From Stappia indica (lineage in GTDB: Bacteria; Pseudomonadota; Alphaproteobacteria; Rhizobiales; Stappiaceae), in the NCBI RefSeq assembly GCF_020177335.1, contig NZ_JAIVMG010000020.1:1-53558 (forward strand): 53,558 nucleotides of DNA. Direction: 5' to 3'. The translations under genes were made by a program, and so were the position numbers. Below, piece after piece: positions 44,646 to 53,558 of the stretch; positions within the stretch are counted from its first letter, which is position 1; each line of letters opens with the position of its first letter. Below the pieces are notes generated by a model. The model saw only the letters and a program-made list of their open reading frames with translations. It had not been told where the DNA came from and did no database searches.

Positions 44646-45122
44646 TCAGCCTTTGTCGCTGCCCTCTTGCCGCTGTTTCCGGGCCTGCCGGACGAGCCTG
44701 TCCAATGCCTGCAGGAAACGAGAGCGGTCGGCGTTCGAAAAGGCCCGGCCGCCGCCCTGGTGAAACGGGTCCGCCGCCCGGATATCCTGCATCAGATCCC
44801 GGGTCGCGAGCCGGCCGCCGATATTGGCAAGGCTCAGGATCTGACCATCATGCTGCACAACCAGCGCGCCGGCCTTCAGGCACCGATCGGCAAGCGGAAT
44901 GTCGGCGGTGACCACCACATCGCCCGGCCCGCAACGCTCGGCAATCCATTTGTCGGCCACATCCGGTCCCTCGGCGACGATCTGCAGCGAGATGAGCGGA
45001 TTGCGTGACGGCCGTATTCCGCCATTGCACACCAGCACCACCGGGACATTCAACCGGGTCGCCACACGCTCCACCTCGGATTTCACCGGACAAGCATCGG
45101 CATCGACATAGAGCGTGGTCAA
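44646..45122 (-). CDS. YaiI/YqxD (DUF188) family protein
   Basis: A 158-residue protein with the family start [19 protein letters not shown], followed by [16 protein letters not shown] and [12 protein letters not shown], matching E. coli YaiI in order and length (about 150). The PIN-like fold suggests a nuclease-related activity, not proven. I place the start at TTG 45122, with agggga ten bases upstream; the frame continues upstream but that translation has no family similarity. Confidence 0.85.
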   Translation of the reverse strand: MTTLYVDADACPVKSEVERVATRLNVPVVLVCNGGIRPSRNPLISLQIVAEGPDVADKWIAERCGPGDVVVTADIPLADRCLKAGALVVQHDGQILSLANIGGRLATRDLMQDIRAADPFHQGGGRAFSNADRSRFLQALDRLVRQARKQRQEGSDKG

Positions 45123-45384
45123 GTCTCGAAATTCCCCTGTTGGCCGCAGCGCTTCGGACGACGAACGGCATCCGGTCTTATACATGGCGAACTGCGCGTT
45201 TGAAAAAACCGATTTGCCGCGATTGGTTGGCTGGGCGTCGTCGCAAGCTTGCCGGCAACGGCCAAGCCCACGGACTACGGCATCGTCCCCGCATCGCCGC
45301 TCCAGCCGTCCCCTACGGGCCTGAACCGCCTCCACGACCATCCACAGCCCCAAAGGCAACGGTCGACAGAAGCGCGCCAAGAAA

Positions 45385-45394
45385 TTATCTATAA
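45385..45394. promoter_or_regulatory. BioR box before bioR
   Basis: TTATCTATAA is the recognition sequence of the alphaproteobacterial biotin repressor BioR. It lies three bases before the bioR ATG and overlaps a TATAAT (45390-45395), indicating autoregulation. Confidence 0.85.
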
Positions 45395-45397
45395 TTC

Positions 45398-46066
45398 ATG
45401 ACATCTCGCACCGAAGAAACCCAGGCCGCACGCATTGCGCGCATTCTTGGCGAGCGGATCATTTCCGGCTCCCTCCCCCCTGGCGCCCACCTCAGGCAGG
45501 ACCACATCGCCACCGAATTCGGCGCAAGCCACGTCCCCGTGCGCGAAGCCTTCCGGCAGCTTGAAGCCCGAGGTCTGGCGGAATGCCTACCCCGGCGCGG
45601 CGTCCGGGTCACCGAATTCGACGTGGCCGAACTGCGGGAGGTCGCGGAAATGCGCGCCAGCCTGGAAGCGCTGGCCCTGCGCCACGCCGCCCCCAATATG
45701 ACGCGCGCAATCCTGCAGGAAGCTGAAGAGGTTACACGCCGCGGCGATCGCGCCGACACCGTGCAGGACTGGGAAGACGCCAACCGCCGCTTTCACCGGC
45801 TGATCCTTACCCCCTGCCACATGCCGCGCCTGCTGAAGACCCTTGACGACCTTCACGCGGCAAGCGCCCGCTTCCTGTTCGCCGCCTGGCAACAGGAATG
45901 GGAAACACGCACCGACCACGACCATCGCGCCATCCTCCAGGCCCTGCGACGAGGACAGACCGACCTGGCCTGCGCAACGCTCGCCCGCCACGTGAGCTGG
46001 CTCGGGAAACGCAAGCCCGCAAAAAGAAATGCTGAAGAAAGAGAGACTTATGAAATTTTCGGATAA
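45398..46066 (+). CDS. bioR: GntR-family biotin regulator BioR
   Basis: A 222-residue regulator of the FadR-like GntR group. The winged helix is at the N-terminus (SLPPGAHLRQDHIATEFGASHVPVREAFRQLEARGL, about 25-60) and an all-helical FCD ligand domain follows. Identity as BioR rests on two exact BioR boxes flanking it and on the downstream bioY-bioB operon; BioR represses biotin synthesis and uptake genes in alphaproteobacteria. The ATG lies right after the box, so the message may be leaderless or start upstream of the annotated -10. Confidence 0.88.
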   Translation: MTSRTEETQAARIARILGERIISGSLPPGAHLRQDHIATEFGASHVPVREAFRQLEARGLAECLPRRGVRVTEFDVAELREVAEMRASLEALALRHAAPNMTRAILQEAEEVTRRGDRADTVQDWEDANRRFHRLILTPCHMPRLLKTLDDLHAASARFLFAAWQQEWETRTDHDHRAILQALRRGQTDLACATLARHVSWLGKRKPAKRNAEERETYEIFG

Positions 46067-46076
46067 TTATCTATAA
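46067..46076. promoter_or_regulatory. BioR box before bioY
   Basis: A second TTATCTATAA begins one base after the bioR stop and overlaps a TATAAT (46072-46077). A transcript starting near 46084 would give bioY a 60-nt leader. This is the expected control point of the bioYB operon. Confidence 0.88.
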
Positions 46077-46146
46077 TCTGCCTTGATGGTCGGATTTCCG
46101 TTTCGCAATCATGGAGGGAAGCTCTCTATCAGCGAAAGGAAACGCC

Positions 46147-46707
46147 ATGCCTTCACTGGCTCACGGTGCCGCCGTCACCGCCACCCCGCTCTGGCGCGGA
46201 CTGACACTCACGCTCTGCGGCGCAGCCCTGATCACGCTGGGCGCCAAGATCCAGATTCCCTTCTGGCCCGTACCCATGACTCTGCACACATTGGCCGTTT
46301 TTCTCACAGCAGCCGCCTTGGGCCCACGCCTCGGCCTTGCCGCCATGACCGCCTATCTCGGTGCCGGCGCCCTGGGCCTGCCGGTCTTCTCCGGCACGCC
46401 GGAGCGCGGGATCGGGCTGGCCTACATGGTTGGCCCGACCGGCGGCTACCTGCTCGGATACTGGCTTGCCGCCAGTCTGATCGGCGCCCTTGCCCACAGG
46501 CGCAAGTGGGTCGTCCAGACATTGGCCATGCTGGCGGGCCTTGCCGTTGTCTATGCCGCCGGTCTTGCCTGGCTGGCCAACTTCGTTCCCGCCCGCGATC
46601 TTCTTGCTGCCGGTTTCACCCCCTTCGTTCTCGGCGACCTCGTCAAGATCGCGCTGGCCTGCCTGCTGCTTTCGGGCGCCCGCCGGTGGACGGGAGCCGC
46701 GCAATGA
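46147..46707 (+). CDS. bioY: Biotin transporter BioY
   Basis: A 186-residue membrane S-component for biotin uptake, with six predicted helices. Family motifs are [18 protein letters not shown] (about 37-54) and [16 protein letters not shown] (about 97-112). The ATG at 46147 follows aaggaaacgcc; an earlier in-frame ATG (46111) lacks a similar site. No bioM/bioN energising genes are seen nearby, so it may work alone or with a shared ECF module. Overlaps bioB by ATGA. Confidence 0.92.
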   Translation: MPSLAHGAAVTATPLWRGLTLTLCGAALITLGAKIQIPFWPVPMTLHTLAVFLTAAALGPRLGLAAMTAYLGAGALGLPVFSGTPERGIGLAYMVGPTGGYLLGYWLAASLIGALAHRRKWVVQTLAMLAGLAVVYAAGLAWLANFVPARDLLAAGFTPFVLGDLVKIALACLLLSGARRWTGAAQ

Positions 46708-47693
46708 CAGAAGCCGTCATCCGGACCGACTGGACCCTTGAGGAGGCACGGGCGATCCACGCCCTGCCGCTTCCCACCCTGATGGCCCGCGCTCAGGCTG
46801 TCCACCGCGCTCATTTCGATCCAACCGTGATCGAAACGGCCAGTCTGCTCAGCATCAAGACCGGCGGCTGCCCGGAGGATTGCGGCTATTGCTCGCAATC
46901 CGCTCATCACGCGACCGGCGTCAAGGCAACCAAACTGCTGGACGCTGACACCGTCCTTGCCGCCGCAAGACGCGCAAAGGCGGCGGGCGCCCAGCGCTTT
47001 TGCATGGGCGCTGCCTGGCGCAGCCCCAAGAACCGGGACATGGACGCGCTCTGCGACATGGTGAAGGGCGTCGCCGACCTGGGGCTGGAGACATGCATGA
47101 CGCTGGGGATGCTGACCCCGGACCAGGTTGCGCGGCTCAAGGCCGCCGGCCTCGACTTCTACAATCACAACATCGACACGTCTCCAGCCTATTATTCCGA
47201 AATCGCCACCACCCGGACCATGGAAGATCGGCTCGATACGCTGGAGCATGTGCGCGCGGAAGGCATCAAGGTCTGCTGCGGCGGTATCCTCGGCATGGGG
47301 GAAGCGGAGGACGACCGCATCGCCCTGCTGGTGACGCTGGCCACCCTGCCCACCCACCCCCAGAGCGTGCCGGTGAACCTGTGGACCGAGATCGAAGGCG
47401 TCCCCGTCCAGTCGCGAGCCCGTCCCGTGGAGCCCTTTTCGCTGGTCCGGGCCATCGCCCTCGCCCGCATCCTGATGCCCGCTTCCGTGGTGCGCCTCTC
47501 AGCCGGACGGCTGGAAATGGGCGACGAATTGCAGGCCCTCTGCTTTCTTGCCGGAGCCAATTCGATTTTCGTCGGCGACCAGCTTCTGACTACCGACAAC
47601 CCGGCTCCGGCACGCGACGCCGACCTGCTCGCCCGGCTGGGACTGCGGATAGCCCCTGCCGTGCCGCATGCCCCACCCATCGCCGCGGAGTAG
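46704..47693 (+). CDS. bioB: Biotin synthase
   Basis: A 329-residue radical-SAM enzyme that inserts sulfur into dethiobiotin. The cluster motif is [11 protein letters not shown] with Cys56, Cys60 and Cys63; also visible are [21 protein letters not shown] and GMGEAEDDR, all standard for BioB. The other biotin genes (bioF, bioD, bioA) are not in the window. Translationally coupled to bioY and under the BioR box at 46067. The stop is 38 bases from the convergent dnaE2 stop. Confidence 0.95.
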   Translation: MTEAVIRTDWTLEEARAIHALPLPTLMARAQAVHRAHFDPTVIETASLLSIKTGGCPEDCGYCSQSAHHATGVKATKLLDADTVLAAARRAKAAGAQRFCMGAAWRSPKNRDMDALCDMVKGVADLGLETCMTLGMLTPDQVARLKAAGLDFYNHNIDTSPAYYSEIATTRTMEDRLDTLEHVRAEGIKVCCGGILGMGEAEDDRIALLVTLATLPTHPQSVPVNLWTEIEGVPVQSRARPVEPFSLVRAIALARILMPASVVRLSAGRLEMGDELQALCFLAGANSIFVGDQLLTTDNPAPARDADLLARLGLRIAPAVPHAPPIAAE

Positions 47694-47731
47694 GCCGACA
47701 AGCTTCCCTCGCCTGCTCTCGGCCGCCTCCG

Positions 47732-50700
47732 TCAGTGGAAGTCACGACTCGGGAAGAGCCTCTTGGCCTGTTCGCGCGGGTGGCGGGCGGTTGGGGGATG
47801 CCGTCGCGGGCGGGGGGCCTCATCGGCCTGCGGCTGGGTGATCCCGATGGCATCGTTGAGGGGATGGCCCAGATCCGCAAGGCGGTGGGACAGGTCCTCG
47901 ATATGATCGGCGATGAGGTGCACGACGATACCCTCACGTTCGAGCCGTCCGGTGACCCGCAAGAGGCGGCCTCCCATGACGGCGCGGCGAAAACGTTCAT
48001 AGACCTTCGGCCAGACGACGATATTGGCAACCCCGGTTTCGTCCTCAAGCGTCAGGAAGATGACGCCGGACGCCGTTCCGGGGCGCTGGCGGGTAATGAC
48101 CAGCCCGCAAACGCTGGTGCGCCTGAAGGGCGCCTCAATCAACTGGCCATGGGGCGTCAGGCCCGGAATCGAAGGACGCAGCAGCTCCATCGGATGCTTG
48201 CGCAGCGTCAGCCGCATCGCAACATAATCCTCGACCACCTCCTCGCCGAGATGCATGGGCGGCAGGCACATCTCCGGCTCCCGGATGCCTTCGCCATCAA
48301 GGGGATCGGAGAAGAGCGGCAGGGGTTTCGGTGCGCGGATGGCACGCACTTGCCAAAGCGCATCACGGCGGGTGAGGCCCATTCCGATAAAGGCATCCGC
48401 CTCTGCGAGCCGTTCCAGAACGGCTGGAAGGATGCCCGCCCTGAGCCAGACGCTCTCAGGGTCGGGATACCCGTTGCCGCGCGCCGCCACGATCCAGTCT
48501 GCGTTCTCCTCGCGGAAACCCTTGATCTGGCGCAAGCCAAGACGCAGGGCCCAGGTTCCATCTGCCCGGCGTTCAAGCGTGTTGTCCCAGGCGCTGCTGT
48601 TCACGCAAATGGGGCGCACCTCCACTCCGTGATCGCGCACATCGCGCACGATCTGCGCGGGCGCATAAAAGCCCATCGGCTGGGAGTTCAAAAGCGCGCA
48701 GGCGAAGATCGCCGGGTAGTGGCACTTGAGCCATGAGGACACATAGGTGAGCATGGCGAACGCCGCTGCGTGGCTTTCGGGAAAGCCGTAATCGGCAAAG
48801 CCCTCGATCTGGGAGAAACAGGCCTCCGCCGTTTCGCGCGAATAGCCGTTTTTCATCATCCCGTTCACGAAGCGCGTGTGGTGTCGCTCGATCGTTCCCA
48901 TGCGGCGGAAGGAGGCGAGCGAACGGCGGAGCTGGTCGGCCTCCTCGGGAGAATAGCCCGCTCCGACCACGGCGATCTGCATCGCCTGCTCCTGGAACAG
49001 CGGCACCCCAAGCGTCTTGTGGGTGACTTCCGCAAGTGCGGGGCCGAAAGGTTCCGGTTTTTCCAGCCCCTGCCGTCGCCGGATATAGGGTTTGACCATG
49101 CCGCCCTGGATGGGACCGGGGCGAACGATGGCGACCTCGATAACAAGATCGTAGAAGGTCCTCGGCTTCATCCGGGGGAGGAAGTTCATCTGCGCCCGGC
49201 TTTCGACCTGGAACACGCCCACGGCATCGGCGCGGCACAGCATGTCATATGTCGGCTTGTCCTCCTGCGGGACTGTGGCCAGCGTGAGCTGTTTCTTCTC
49301 ATGCTGCGCCAGGAGCTCGAAGCTTTTGCGCAAACAGGTGAGCATTCCCAGCGACAGGATATCGACCTTCAGAATGCCGAGCGTATCGATGTCGTCCTTG
49401 TCCCATTCGATGACCGTGCGCCCTTCCATCGCCGCGTTCTCGATGGGGCAGAGTTCATCGAGCCGGCCGCGGGTGATGACGAACCCGCCCACATGCTGGC
49501 TGAGGTGACGGGGAAAGCCGATGATCTCGCTGATAAGACGCAAGGTCTGGGCAAGGCGCCGGTTTTGCAGATCGAGGCCCAGTTGGCGCGCATGATCCAG
49601 ATCGGCGCCCTTGTTCGAAAGCCCCCAGATCTGACCCGAGAGGTTCGCGGTCACGTCTTGACTGAGGCCCATCACCTTCCCCACCTCGCGGATCGCGGCA
49701 CGGGTCCGGAAATGGATCACGGTGGCGCACAGCCCCGCGCGATCGCGGCCGTATTTCTCATAGATCCATTGAATCACTTCCTCGCGGCGCTCATGCTCGA
49801 AATCCACGTCGATATCGGGCGGCTCCTTGCGATGACGGGAGATGAAGCGCTCGACAACCATACCGATCATATCCGGTGATACGCCGGTGATCTCAAGCAG
49901 GTAGCACAGGATGGAATTGGCGGCCGACCCACGCCCCTGGCAAAGAATGCCTCGGGATCGCGCCTCCTGCACGATGTCGCGCACGGTCAGGAAATAAGCT
50001 GCGTAGCCAAGCTCCTCGACGAGGCAAAGCTCCTTCTCCAGCAACGTGTGAACCCGCTCCGGGGCGCCATTGGGATACCGGCGCTCGACCCCAGCGCGCG
50101 CAAGCCGGTCGAGCCGGGCCTGAGGTGTTTCACCTTGCGATACCTCATCGGGATATTCGTAGCTGAGCTCGGAGAGATCGAAACTGCAACGCACGGCGAT
50201 CTCAAGCGTGCGGCGCAAGGCTGCCGGGTGGTGGCGATAAAGCCGCGCCATGTCGGAGGCGCCCTTGAGGCGGCGCTCCGCATTGGGCAGCGCGCGGGTG
50301 CCGATCCGATCGATGGTGACATTCTCCCGCATGCATGTCAGCACATCTGCGAGTTGCCGCCGCCCTCCATGATGCATGAGCACATCCCCGACCGCCACCA
50401 TGGGCGCGGATGTTCGCAATGCGAGGGCCGCACAGACGTTGAACCATGGCGGGTCCGAACCGTCATACCGGGGCGCCGCACCGAGGAAGACATTCCCGGG
50501 AAAGCGCCGCGACAGCGTTTGTATGGGCGCCTGCGGGCAGAAGGGCCCGCGCGGCGGCAGCGCGATGAGGATCATCCCCTGGCAGCCCTCCTCCAGATCG
50601 GCCAGATAGAGGTGACAGTCCCCTTTCCCCGTGCGTTGCTTGCCAACGGTGAGAAGGCGGGCGAGACGGTGATAGGCCGGGCGATCGGTCGGCAGGGCGA

Positions 50701-51088
50701 CCCAGTCGATCGGGCAATCGCGCAGCACGAGGCGGGCGCCGACGATGAGCTTCGGAAGCTTGACGATTGCCGGGCGGGGCAAATCGAGCCTTGGATTGCT
50801 CCTTTGGCGCGAGCTGTGGTCGACCTGATCCTGGGAGCGGATGTGCAGGATCGCATTCACCTCTTCACGCAGCGTTTTCAAGGCGGAGTAAGCTCTGACC
50901 ACGCCTGCCAGCGTGTTGCGGTCGGTAATGGCAATCGCCTCAAGCCCGAGCTCCGCGGCGCGTAGCACCAATTCCTCCGGATGGGACGCACCGGTGAGAA
51001 AGGTGAAGTTCGAGGTCACGCACAGCTCGGCGTAGCAGCGCGGACCGATTGGCAAACCTTCAGCATCCGGACAAAAATGCAGGGTCAT
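47732..51088 (-). CDS. dnaE2: Error-prone DNA polymerase DnaE2
   Basis: An 1118-residue C-family polymerase that works with ImuA and ImuB in damage-induced mutagenesis. The N-terminal PHP domain begins AELCVTSNFTFLTGASHPEELV. The catalytic palm has PPDIDVDFEHERREEVIQW (about 418-436), and the C-terminal OB domain is seen near TSVCGLVITRQRPGTASG. Length and motifs are typical of DnaE2 rather than the replicative DnaE. Last gene of the imuA-imuB-dnaE2 operon; its ATG overlaps the imuB stop and is preceded by gggagaatttcc. Confidence 0.94.
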   Translation of the reverse strand: MTLHFCPDAEGLPIGPRCYAELCVTSNFTFLTGASHPEELVLRAAELGLEAIAITDRNTLAGVVRAYSALKTLREEVNAILHIRSQDQVDHSSRQRSNPRLDLPRPAIVKLPKLIVGARLVLRDCPIDWVALPTDRPAYHRLARLLTVGKQRTGKGDCHLYLADLEEGCQGMILIALPPRGPFCPQAPIQTLSRRFPGNVFLGAAPRYDGSDPPWFNVCAALALRTSAPMVAVGDVLMHHGGRRQLADVLTCMRENVTIDRIGTRALPNAERRLKGASDMARLYRHHPAALRRTLEIAVRCSFDLSELSYEYPDEVSQGETPQARLDRLARAGVERRYPNGAPERVHTLLEKELCLVEELGYAAYFLTVRDIVQEARSRGILCQGRGSAANSILCYLLEITGVSPDMIGMVVERFISRHRKEPPDIDVDFEHERREEVIQWIYEKYGRDRAGLCATVIHFRTRAAIREVGKVMGLSQDVTANLSGQIWGLSNKGADLDHARQLGLDLQNRRLAQTLRLISEIIGFPRHLSQHVGGFVITRGRLDELCPIENAAMEGRTVIEWDKDDIDTLGILKVDILSLGMLTCLRKSFELLAQHEKKQLTLATVPQEDKPTYDMLCRADAVGVFQVESRAQMNFLPRMKPRTFYDLVIEVAIVRPGPIQGGMVKPYIRRRQGLEKPEPFGPALAEVTHKTLGVPLFQEQAMQIAVVGAGYSPEEADQLRRSLASFRRMGTIERHHTRFVNGMMKNGYSRETAEACFSQIEGFADYGFPESHAAAFAMLTYVSSWLKCHYPAIFACALLNSQPMGFYAPAQIVRDVRDHGVEVRPICVNSSAWDNTLERRADGTWALRLGLRQIKGFREENADWIVAARGNGYPDPESVWLRAGILPAVLERLAEADAFIGMGLTRRDALWQVRAIRAPKPLPLFSDPLDGEGIREPEMCLPPMHLGEEVVEDYVAMRLTLRKHPMELLRPSIPGLTPHGQLIEAPFRRTSVCGLVITRQRPGTASGVIFLTLEDETGVANIVVWPKVYERFRRAVMGGRLLRVTGRLEREGIVVHLIADHIEDLSHRLADLGHPLNDAIGITQPQADEAPRPRRHPPTARHPREQAKRLFPSRDFH

Positions 51089-52569
51089 GGAAATTCTCCC
51101 TGCACGAACCAGCCGGGATGCTGCGGTGTATGAAAGAGCCAGAGCCGGCGGCCCTGCCGTGTGCTGACCTTCCAGTAGTCGCGCAGACCGGTGCGCCAGT
51201 TGTCGTCCTCAAGCCACCATTCCGGCGCGATCCGTTCCGGTCCGGCGGCATGGGCGGTGGTGAAGGGCATGCGCCGCCAGCGGAAACGGTCCGGGGGAAG
51301 ACTGCCCGAACCGGTGATCGGCTCGGGAGAGAACAGATGAATCGGGCGCGGACGCGGACTGGCCCAGCCGCCCTTCGGGTCATTGGCAAACGCCGGCGAG
51401 AGCGAGAAGGCCCGTTCCGGGATATGGCTGTCGGCGGGAAGAAAGCGCTGAACGTTCTCGATCCCGATCCTGGTACCGATGCGGTTGATGAGGTCATCGA
51501 GCCGCGTCGTTCGCTCAGTGGCAATGGCACTGATCTGTTCGGAAGGCAGGGCGGCAACCTCGACCGCCTCAAGCCGGATCAGATCAATGCCGAAGCCGGC
51601 ATCCACATCCCCGACCTCGCGTTCGAACAAGGGGAGAATGCGCGTGGCGTCGCGCAAAGGACGGGCCAGGCGCAGTTCGACCGTCTGCGCCGCCCGATCG
51701 ACACGATAAAGGGTCAGCAAGAGGATGCGTGCCCCCGCTTCATTCTCGGCCAGTCTGGAGCAAAGCCGGTCGAGCAGTCGGGCGGTAGATTCCATGACGT
51801 CGGCAACCAAACCGATCGGCTCGGGGAACGTCATGCGCAGCCCATAGTGGGGAGGCTCGATCAAGGCAGAAATCTGCTCTGGTTGCCGCCCCATGGCCTG
51901 ATCGAGGCGGCGCAAAAGAGCGGGACCGAAGCGGCGTGCGAGTGAAGCGCGATTTGCGGCCTCAAGTGTTTCGATGGTGCGCAAACCGAGACGCTGGAGC
52001 GCGGTCTCCGTCCCCGCGTCCAGTCGCAGGGCGGCGACTGGCAAGCCGCCAAGCACGGCAAGCGGATTGCCCGGCTCGCAGCGATCGCTCCCCTCGCCAT
52101 GATGGGCGAGCGCCCAGGCCGCCGCCCGGGTATCGGCCAGTCCGAGACGAACGGACAGCCCCGCCCGCCCGAGCCGCTGACGCATGTCGGCGAGCATCGG
52201 CTCCTCGCCGGAGAAGAGATGCGCAGAGCCGGTGATATCGAGCACAAGACCGTCGCGCCCCTCGATCCCGACCCAGGGGCAGTAGCGCAAGGCCCATCGG
52301 CGCAGGGCATGGAGGAAGCGTGCATCGAGCGCGGGATCGGCAGGGGCGCTTTGCAGCTCGGGACAAAAGATGCGGGCATCGGAATAGGACATGCCGCAGG
52401 AAAGCCCCTGGCGTTCGGCTTTCGCGTTCAGGCAATAGATGCGGTTCGCATTGTTGGTGTTGAGCGTGAGTGCAAAAGGGCCGTCAACCGGGCGCGCCCT
52501 CAGAGCCCGGTCGCTTGCCAACCGGGGGAACCACATGGAGACAACGCGTTTCCGGATCCCATCGAACAT
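51085..52569 (-). CDS. imuB: ImuB, inactive Y-family polymerase-like protein
   Basis: A 494-residue Y-family-fold protein that recruits DnaE2 to the sliding clamp. The start region RKRVVSMWFPRLASDRALRARP is characteristic. The position of the polymerase SxDE motif reads LVLDITGSAHLF, as in other ImuB proteins lacking the catalytic acids. The segment EQISALIEPPHYGLRMTFPEPI marks the family's middle part. The start at 52569 overlaps imuA by 86 bases; a Met at 52536 is an alternative. The frame remains open upstream only as antisense of imuA. Confidence 0.92.
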   Translation of the reverse strand: MFDGIRKRVVSMWFPRLASDRALRARPVDGPFALTLNTNNANRIYCLNAKAERQGLSCGMSYSDARIFCPELQSAPADPALDARFLHALRRWALRYCPWVGIEGRDGLVLDITGSAHLFSGEEPMLADMRQRLGRAGLSVRLGLADTRAAAWALAHHGEGSDRCEPGNPLAVLGGLPVAALRLDAGTETALQRLGLRTIETLEAANRASLARRFGPALLRRLDQAMGRQPEQISALIEPPHYGLRMTFPEPIGLVADVMESTARLLDRLCSRLAENEAGARILLLTLYRVDRAAQTVELRLARPLRDATRILPLFEREVGDVDAGFGIDLIRLEAVEVAALPSEQISAIATERTTRLDDLINRIGTRIGIENVQRFLPADSHIPERAFSLSPAFANDPKGGWASPRPRPIHLFSPEPITGSGSLPPDRFRWRRMPFTTAHAAGPERIAPEWWLEDDNWRTGLRDYWKVSTRQGRRLWLFHTPQHPGWFVQGEFP

Positions 52570-53071
52570 CCCAGGCCTCCAATGTTCCTGTTTTGTTCTT
52601 GATAATTTCCCAGCGCATGAGAGTCGAGTCCTCTCGTTCCAGATCCAGAACCGGCGCGGCGTGCCAGCGCGTCTCCGCCGCGTTCGACCCCATGCCTTCG
52701 GGAATGATGCAAAGCCCCGTCGTCTGCCCCGTCCTGGCCGCCAGTTGCAAACGCCGTCCTTCGCGCAGGTCCAGCGGCTGGGTGATGTCAATCACCACGA
52801 AGGACAACGCGCCGCTCCTGAGCGCCTCTTCGGCAACGGCGAGGCCATCCGCTTGCGTATCCGCCTGGGCAAGGAGAACGCGCGAAGGATCGAGAAAAGG
52901 CGCAAGACCAAGGGGGTATACCGTTCCCCCGAGCCTGGTCCTGCGCACCCACAAGACCTGGTCTCCCGCCGAGGCGGCGGCAATCGCGGCAAAAGTCAGG
53001 GCCGCCGGGCCGCAAACCTCATGGACCCGCGCCTTGCGCAAGGGGAAAGCTGGAATGCTGTTTTCGGACAT
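52484..53071 (-). CDS. imuA: ImuA, SOS mutagenesis accessory protein
   Basis: A 195-residue RecA-like-fold protein, first gene of the mutasome operon. Visible parts are VHEVCGPAALTFAAIAAASAGDQVLWVRR (about 14-42) and LSFVVIDITQPLDLREGRRLQLAARTGQTTGLCI. It is shorter than many ImuA proteins (about 230-260). The ATG at 53071 is chosen because similarity begins there. I could not find an exact GTTC-N7-GTTC LexA box in the 120 bases upstream, although this operon is normally LexA-controlled. Confidence 0.85.
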   Translation of the reverse strand: MSENSIPAFPLRKARVHEVCGPAALTFAAIAAASAGDQVLWVRRTRLGGTVYPLGLAPFLDPSRVLLAQADTQADGLAVAEEALRSGALSFVVIDITQPLDLREGRRLQLAARTGQTTGLCIIPEGMGSNAAETRWHAAPVLDLEREDSTLMRWEIIKNKTGTLEAWDVRWDPETRCLHVVPPVGKRPGSEGAPG

Positions 53072-53198
53072 GCGCCTAGAATGCCAGCGAAGGATGCGCT
53101 TTTCAAACCCATGCGGAGCGCCAATGTGCGAAGATGCCCTCTGGAGAGCAGAACAAACATGCCGGGAGTCCCAGATCCAAAGACGGAGCACATCTCCG

Positions 53199-53375
53199 CT
53201 AACGGCGCAGCCCAATCGCCTCAATCAATGGACCGACAACAAGATCGGCGCCTTCGACGGTTAAGTGATCACTATTCCAGTACAGCGCAATCCCATCGCG
53301 GAAGATGGCACAGGTTTCAGTATTGCATAGCAACACCGTGGGATCGAAGAACCGAACCGCAGGCGCACGAGCGAG
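53199..53375 (-). pseudogene. 3' remnant of an SGNH-type acyltransferase gene
   Basis: Reading leftward from 53375, the minus strand encodes about 58 residues without a start codon, ending at TAG (53199-53201). The translation includes FFDPTVLLCNTETC and LYWNSDHLTVEGADLV, the C-terminal Asp-x-x-His block of the SGNH domain fused to acyltransferase-3 (OafA-like) proteins. The upstream part is missing; an in-frame stop stands at 53376-53378 and IS-like sequence begins at once. The gene was most likely cut by insertion of the adjacent IS3-type element. Confidence 0.7.
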
Positions 53376-53558
53376 CTACCCCCCGAAATTCGGACACTGA
53401 CATAAGCTACGATTTGCAGTCTGCTGATCTTCGATGAGGAGGAGATCAGAGATGTCGAAACGCAAGCAGCACGCGCCTGAGTTCAAGGCGAAGGTCGCGC
53501 TGGAAGCCCTGAAGGGTGAAGAGACGGCGGCCGAGCTGGCGAGCCGGTTCGGGGTGCA
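53376..53558 (+). mobile_element. IS3-family insertion sequence, left part (continues past window)
   Basis: Just right of the acyltransferase remnant the sequence changes: a palindrome ccgaaattcgg (53383-53393) and a short leader lead into a transposase OrfA gene. The exact terminal inverted repeat cannot be fixed because the right end is outside the window; the left boundary lies within 53376-53400. Confidence 0.6.
53452..53558 (+). CDS. IS3-family transposase OrfA, truncated by window end
   Basis: The first 35 codons of a HTH_21/IS911-like Orf[21 protein letters not shown], then [10 protein letters not shown], the helix-turn-helix of IS3-family OrfA. A strong site (gaggaggagatcagag) precedes the ATG. 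In intact elements OrfA is about 90-110 residues and is joined to the OrfB integrase by a -1 frameshift. Confidence 0.85.
   Translation, partial: MSKRKQHAPEFKAKVALEALKGEETAAELASRFGV

Noticed and set aside
47000-48736. A 578-codon plus-strand frame over bioB and dnaE2
   Set aside because: Shadow of bioB in another frame and antisense of dnaE2; no recognisable domain.

Overview
The window is about 53.6 kb of high-GC bacterial DNA. It most probably comes from an alphaproteobacterium of the Stappiaceae/Rhizobiales kind (Labrenzia, Stappia and relatives). The reasons are: two exact BioR boxes (TTATCTATAA) with a GntR-type BioR gene next to bioY-bioB; a fused imuA-imuB-dnaE2 mutasome cassette; an FNR/FixK-type palindrome; and a cyclase-family enzyme whose active-site residues fall at the same numbers as in the isatin hydrolase known from Labrenzia aggregata. 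The genus is an inference.

Layout. 1-5341: an unusual A+C-rich stretch, an FNR-like palindrome, then a three-gene ABC export operon (HlyD-type adaptor, fused ABC-ABC-permease, second permease). 5381-13651: an aromatic-acid or indole catabolic block with two phytoene-desaturase-like flavoproteins, an isatin-hydrolase-like enzyme, a MarR regulator and fused indolepyruvate oxidoreductase subunits IorA/IorB. 13711-19874: a ugp-type ABC importer with a DeoR regulator on the minus strand, divergent from a GpdQ/CpdA-like phosphodiesterase. 20497-25189: a four-gene operon that looks like an exopolysaccharide synthase (multi-zinc-ribbon protein with a degenerate GGDEF-like end, processive GT2, HlyD adaptor, secreted TIM-barrel-like protein). 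25478-32729: a hydroxypyridine catabolic cluster (NicX, NicD-like hydrolase, YCII protein, flavin monooxygenase, MarR) with a TRAP transporter. 32860-37216: gdhA, a GFA protein, an MFS exporter and its divergent TetR regulator with an ordered operator array.

37579-44618 is the most unusual part: a LysR regulator, a 69-residue protein with a strong ribosome-binding site, a SAM methyltransferase and a cupin on one strand, and divergently a KamA-family radical-SAM aminomutase, a large FAD/NAD(P)-binding protein and a metallo-beta-lactamase-fold lactonase. I recognise each family but not the combination; it looks like an undescribed small-molecule (beta-amino-acid-like) biosynthetic or modification locus, partly of lower GC.

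44646-53071 returns to core-like genes: a YaiI/YqxD protein, bioR, bioY-bioB, and dnaE2-imuB-imuA. At the right edge lies the 3' remnant of an SGNH acyltransferase gene abutting an IS3-family element whose OrfA runs off the window. I found no rRNA or tRNA genes and no CRISPR array.
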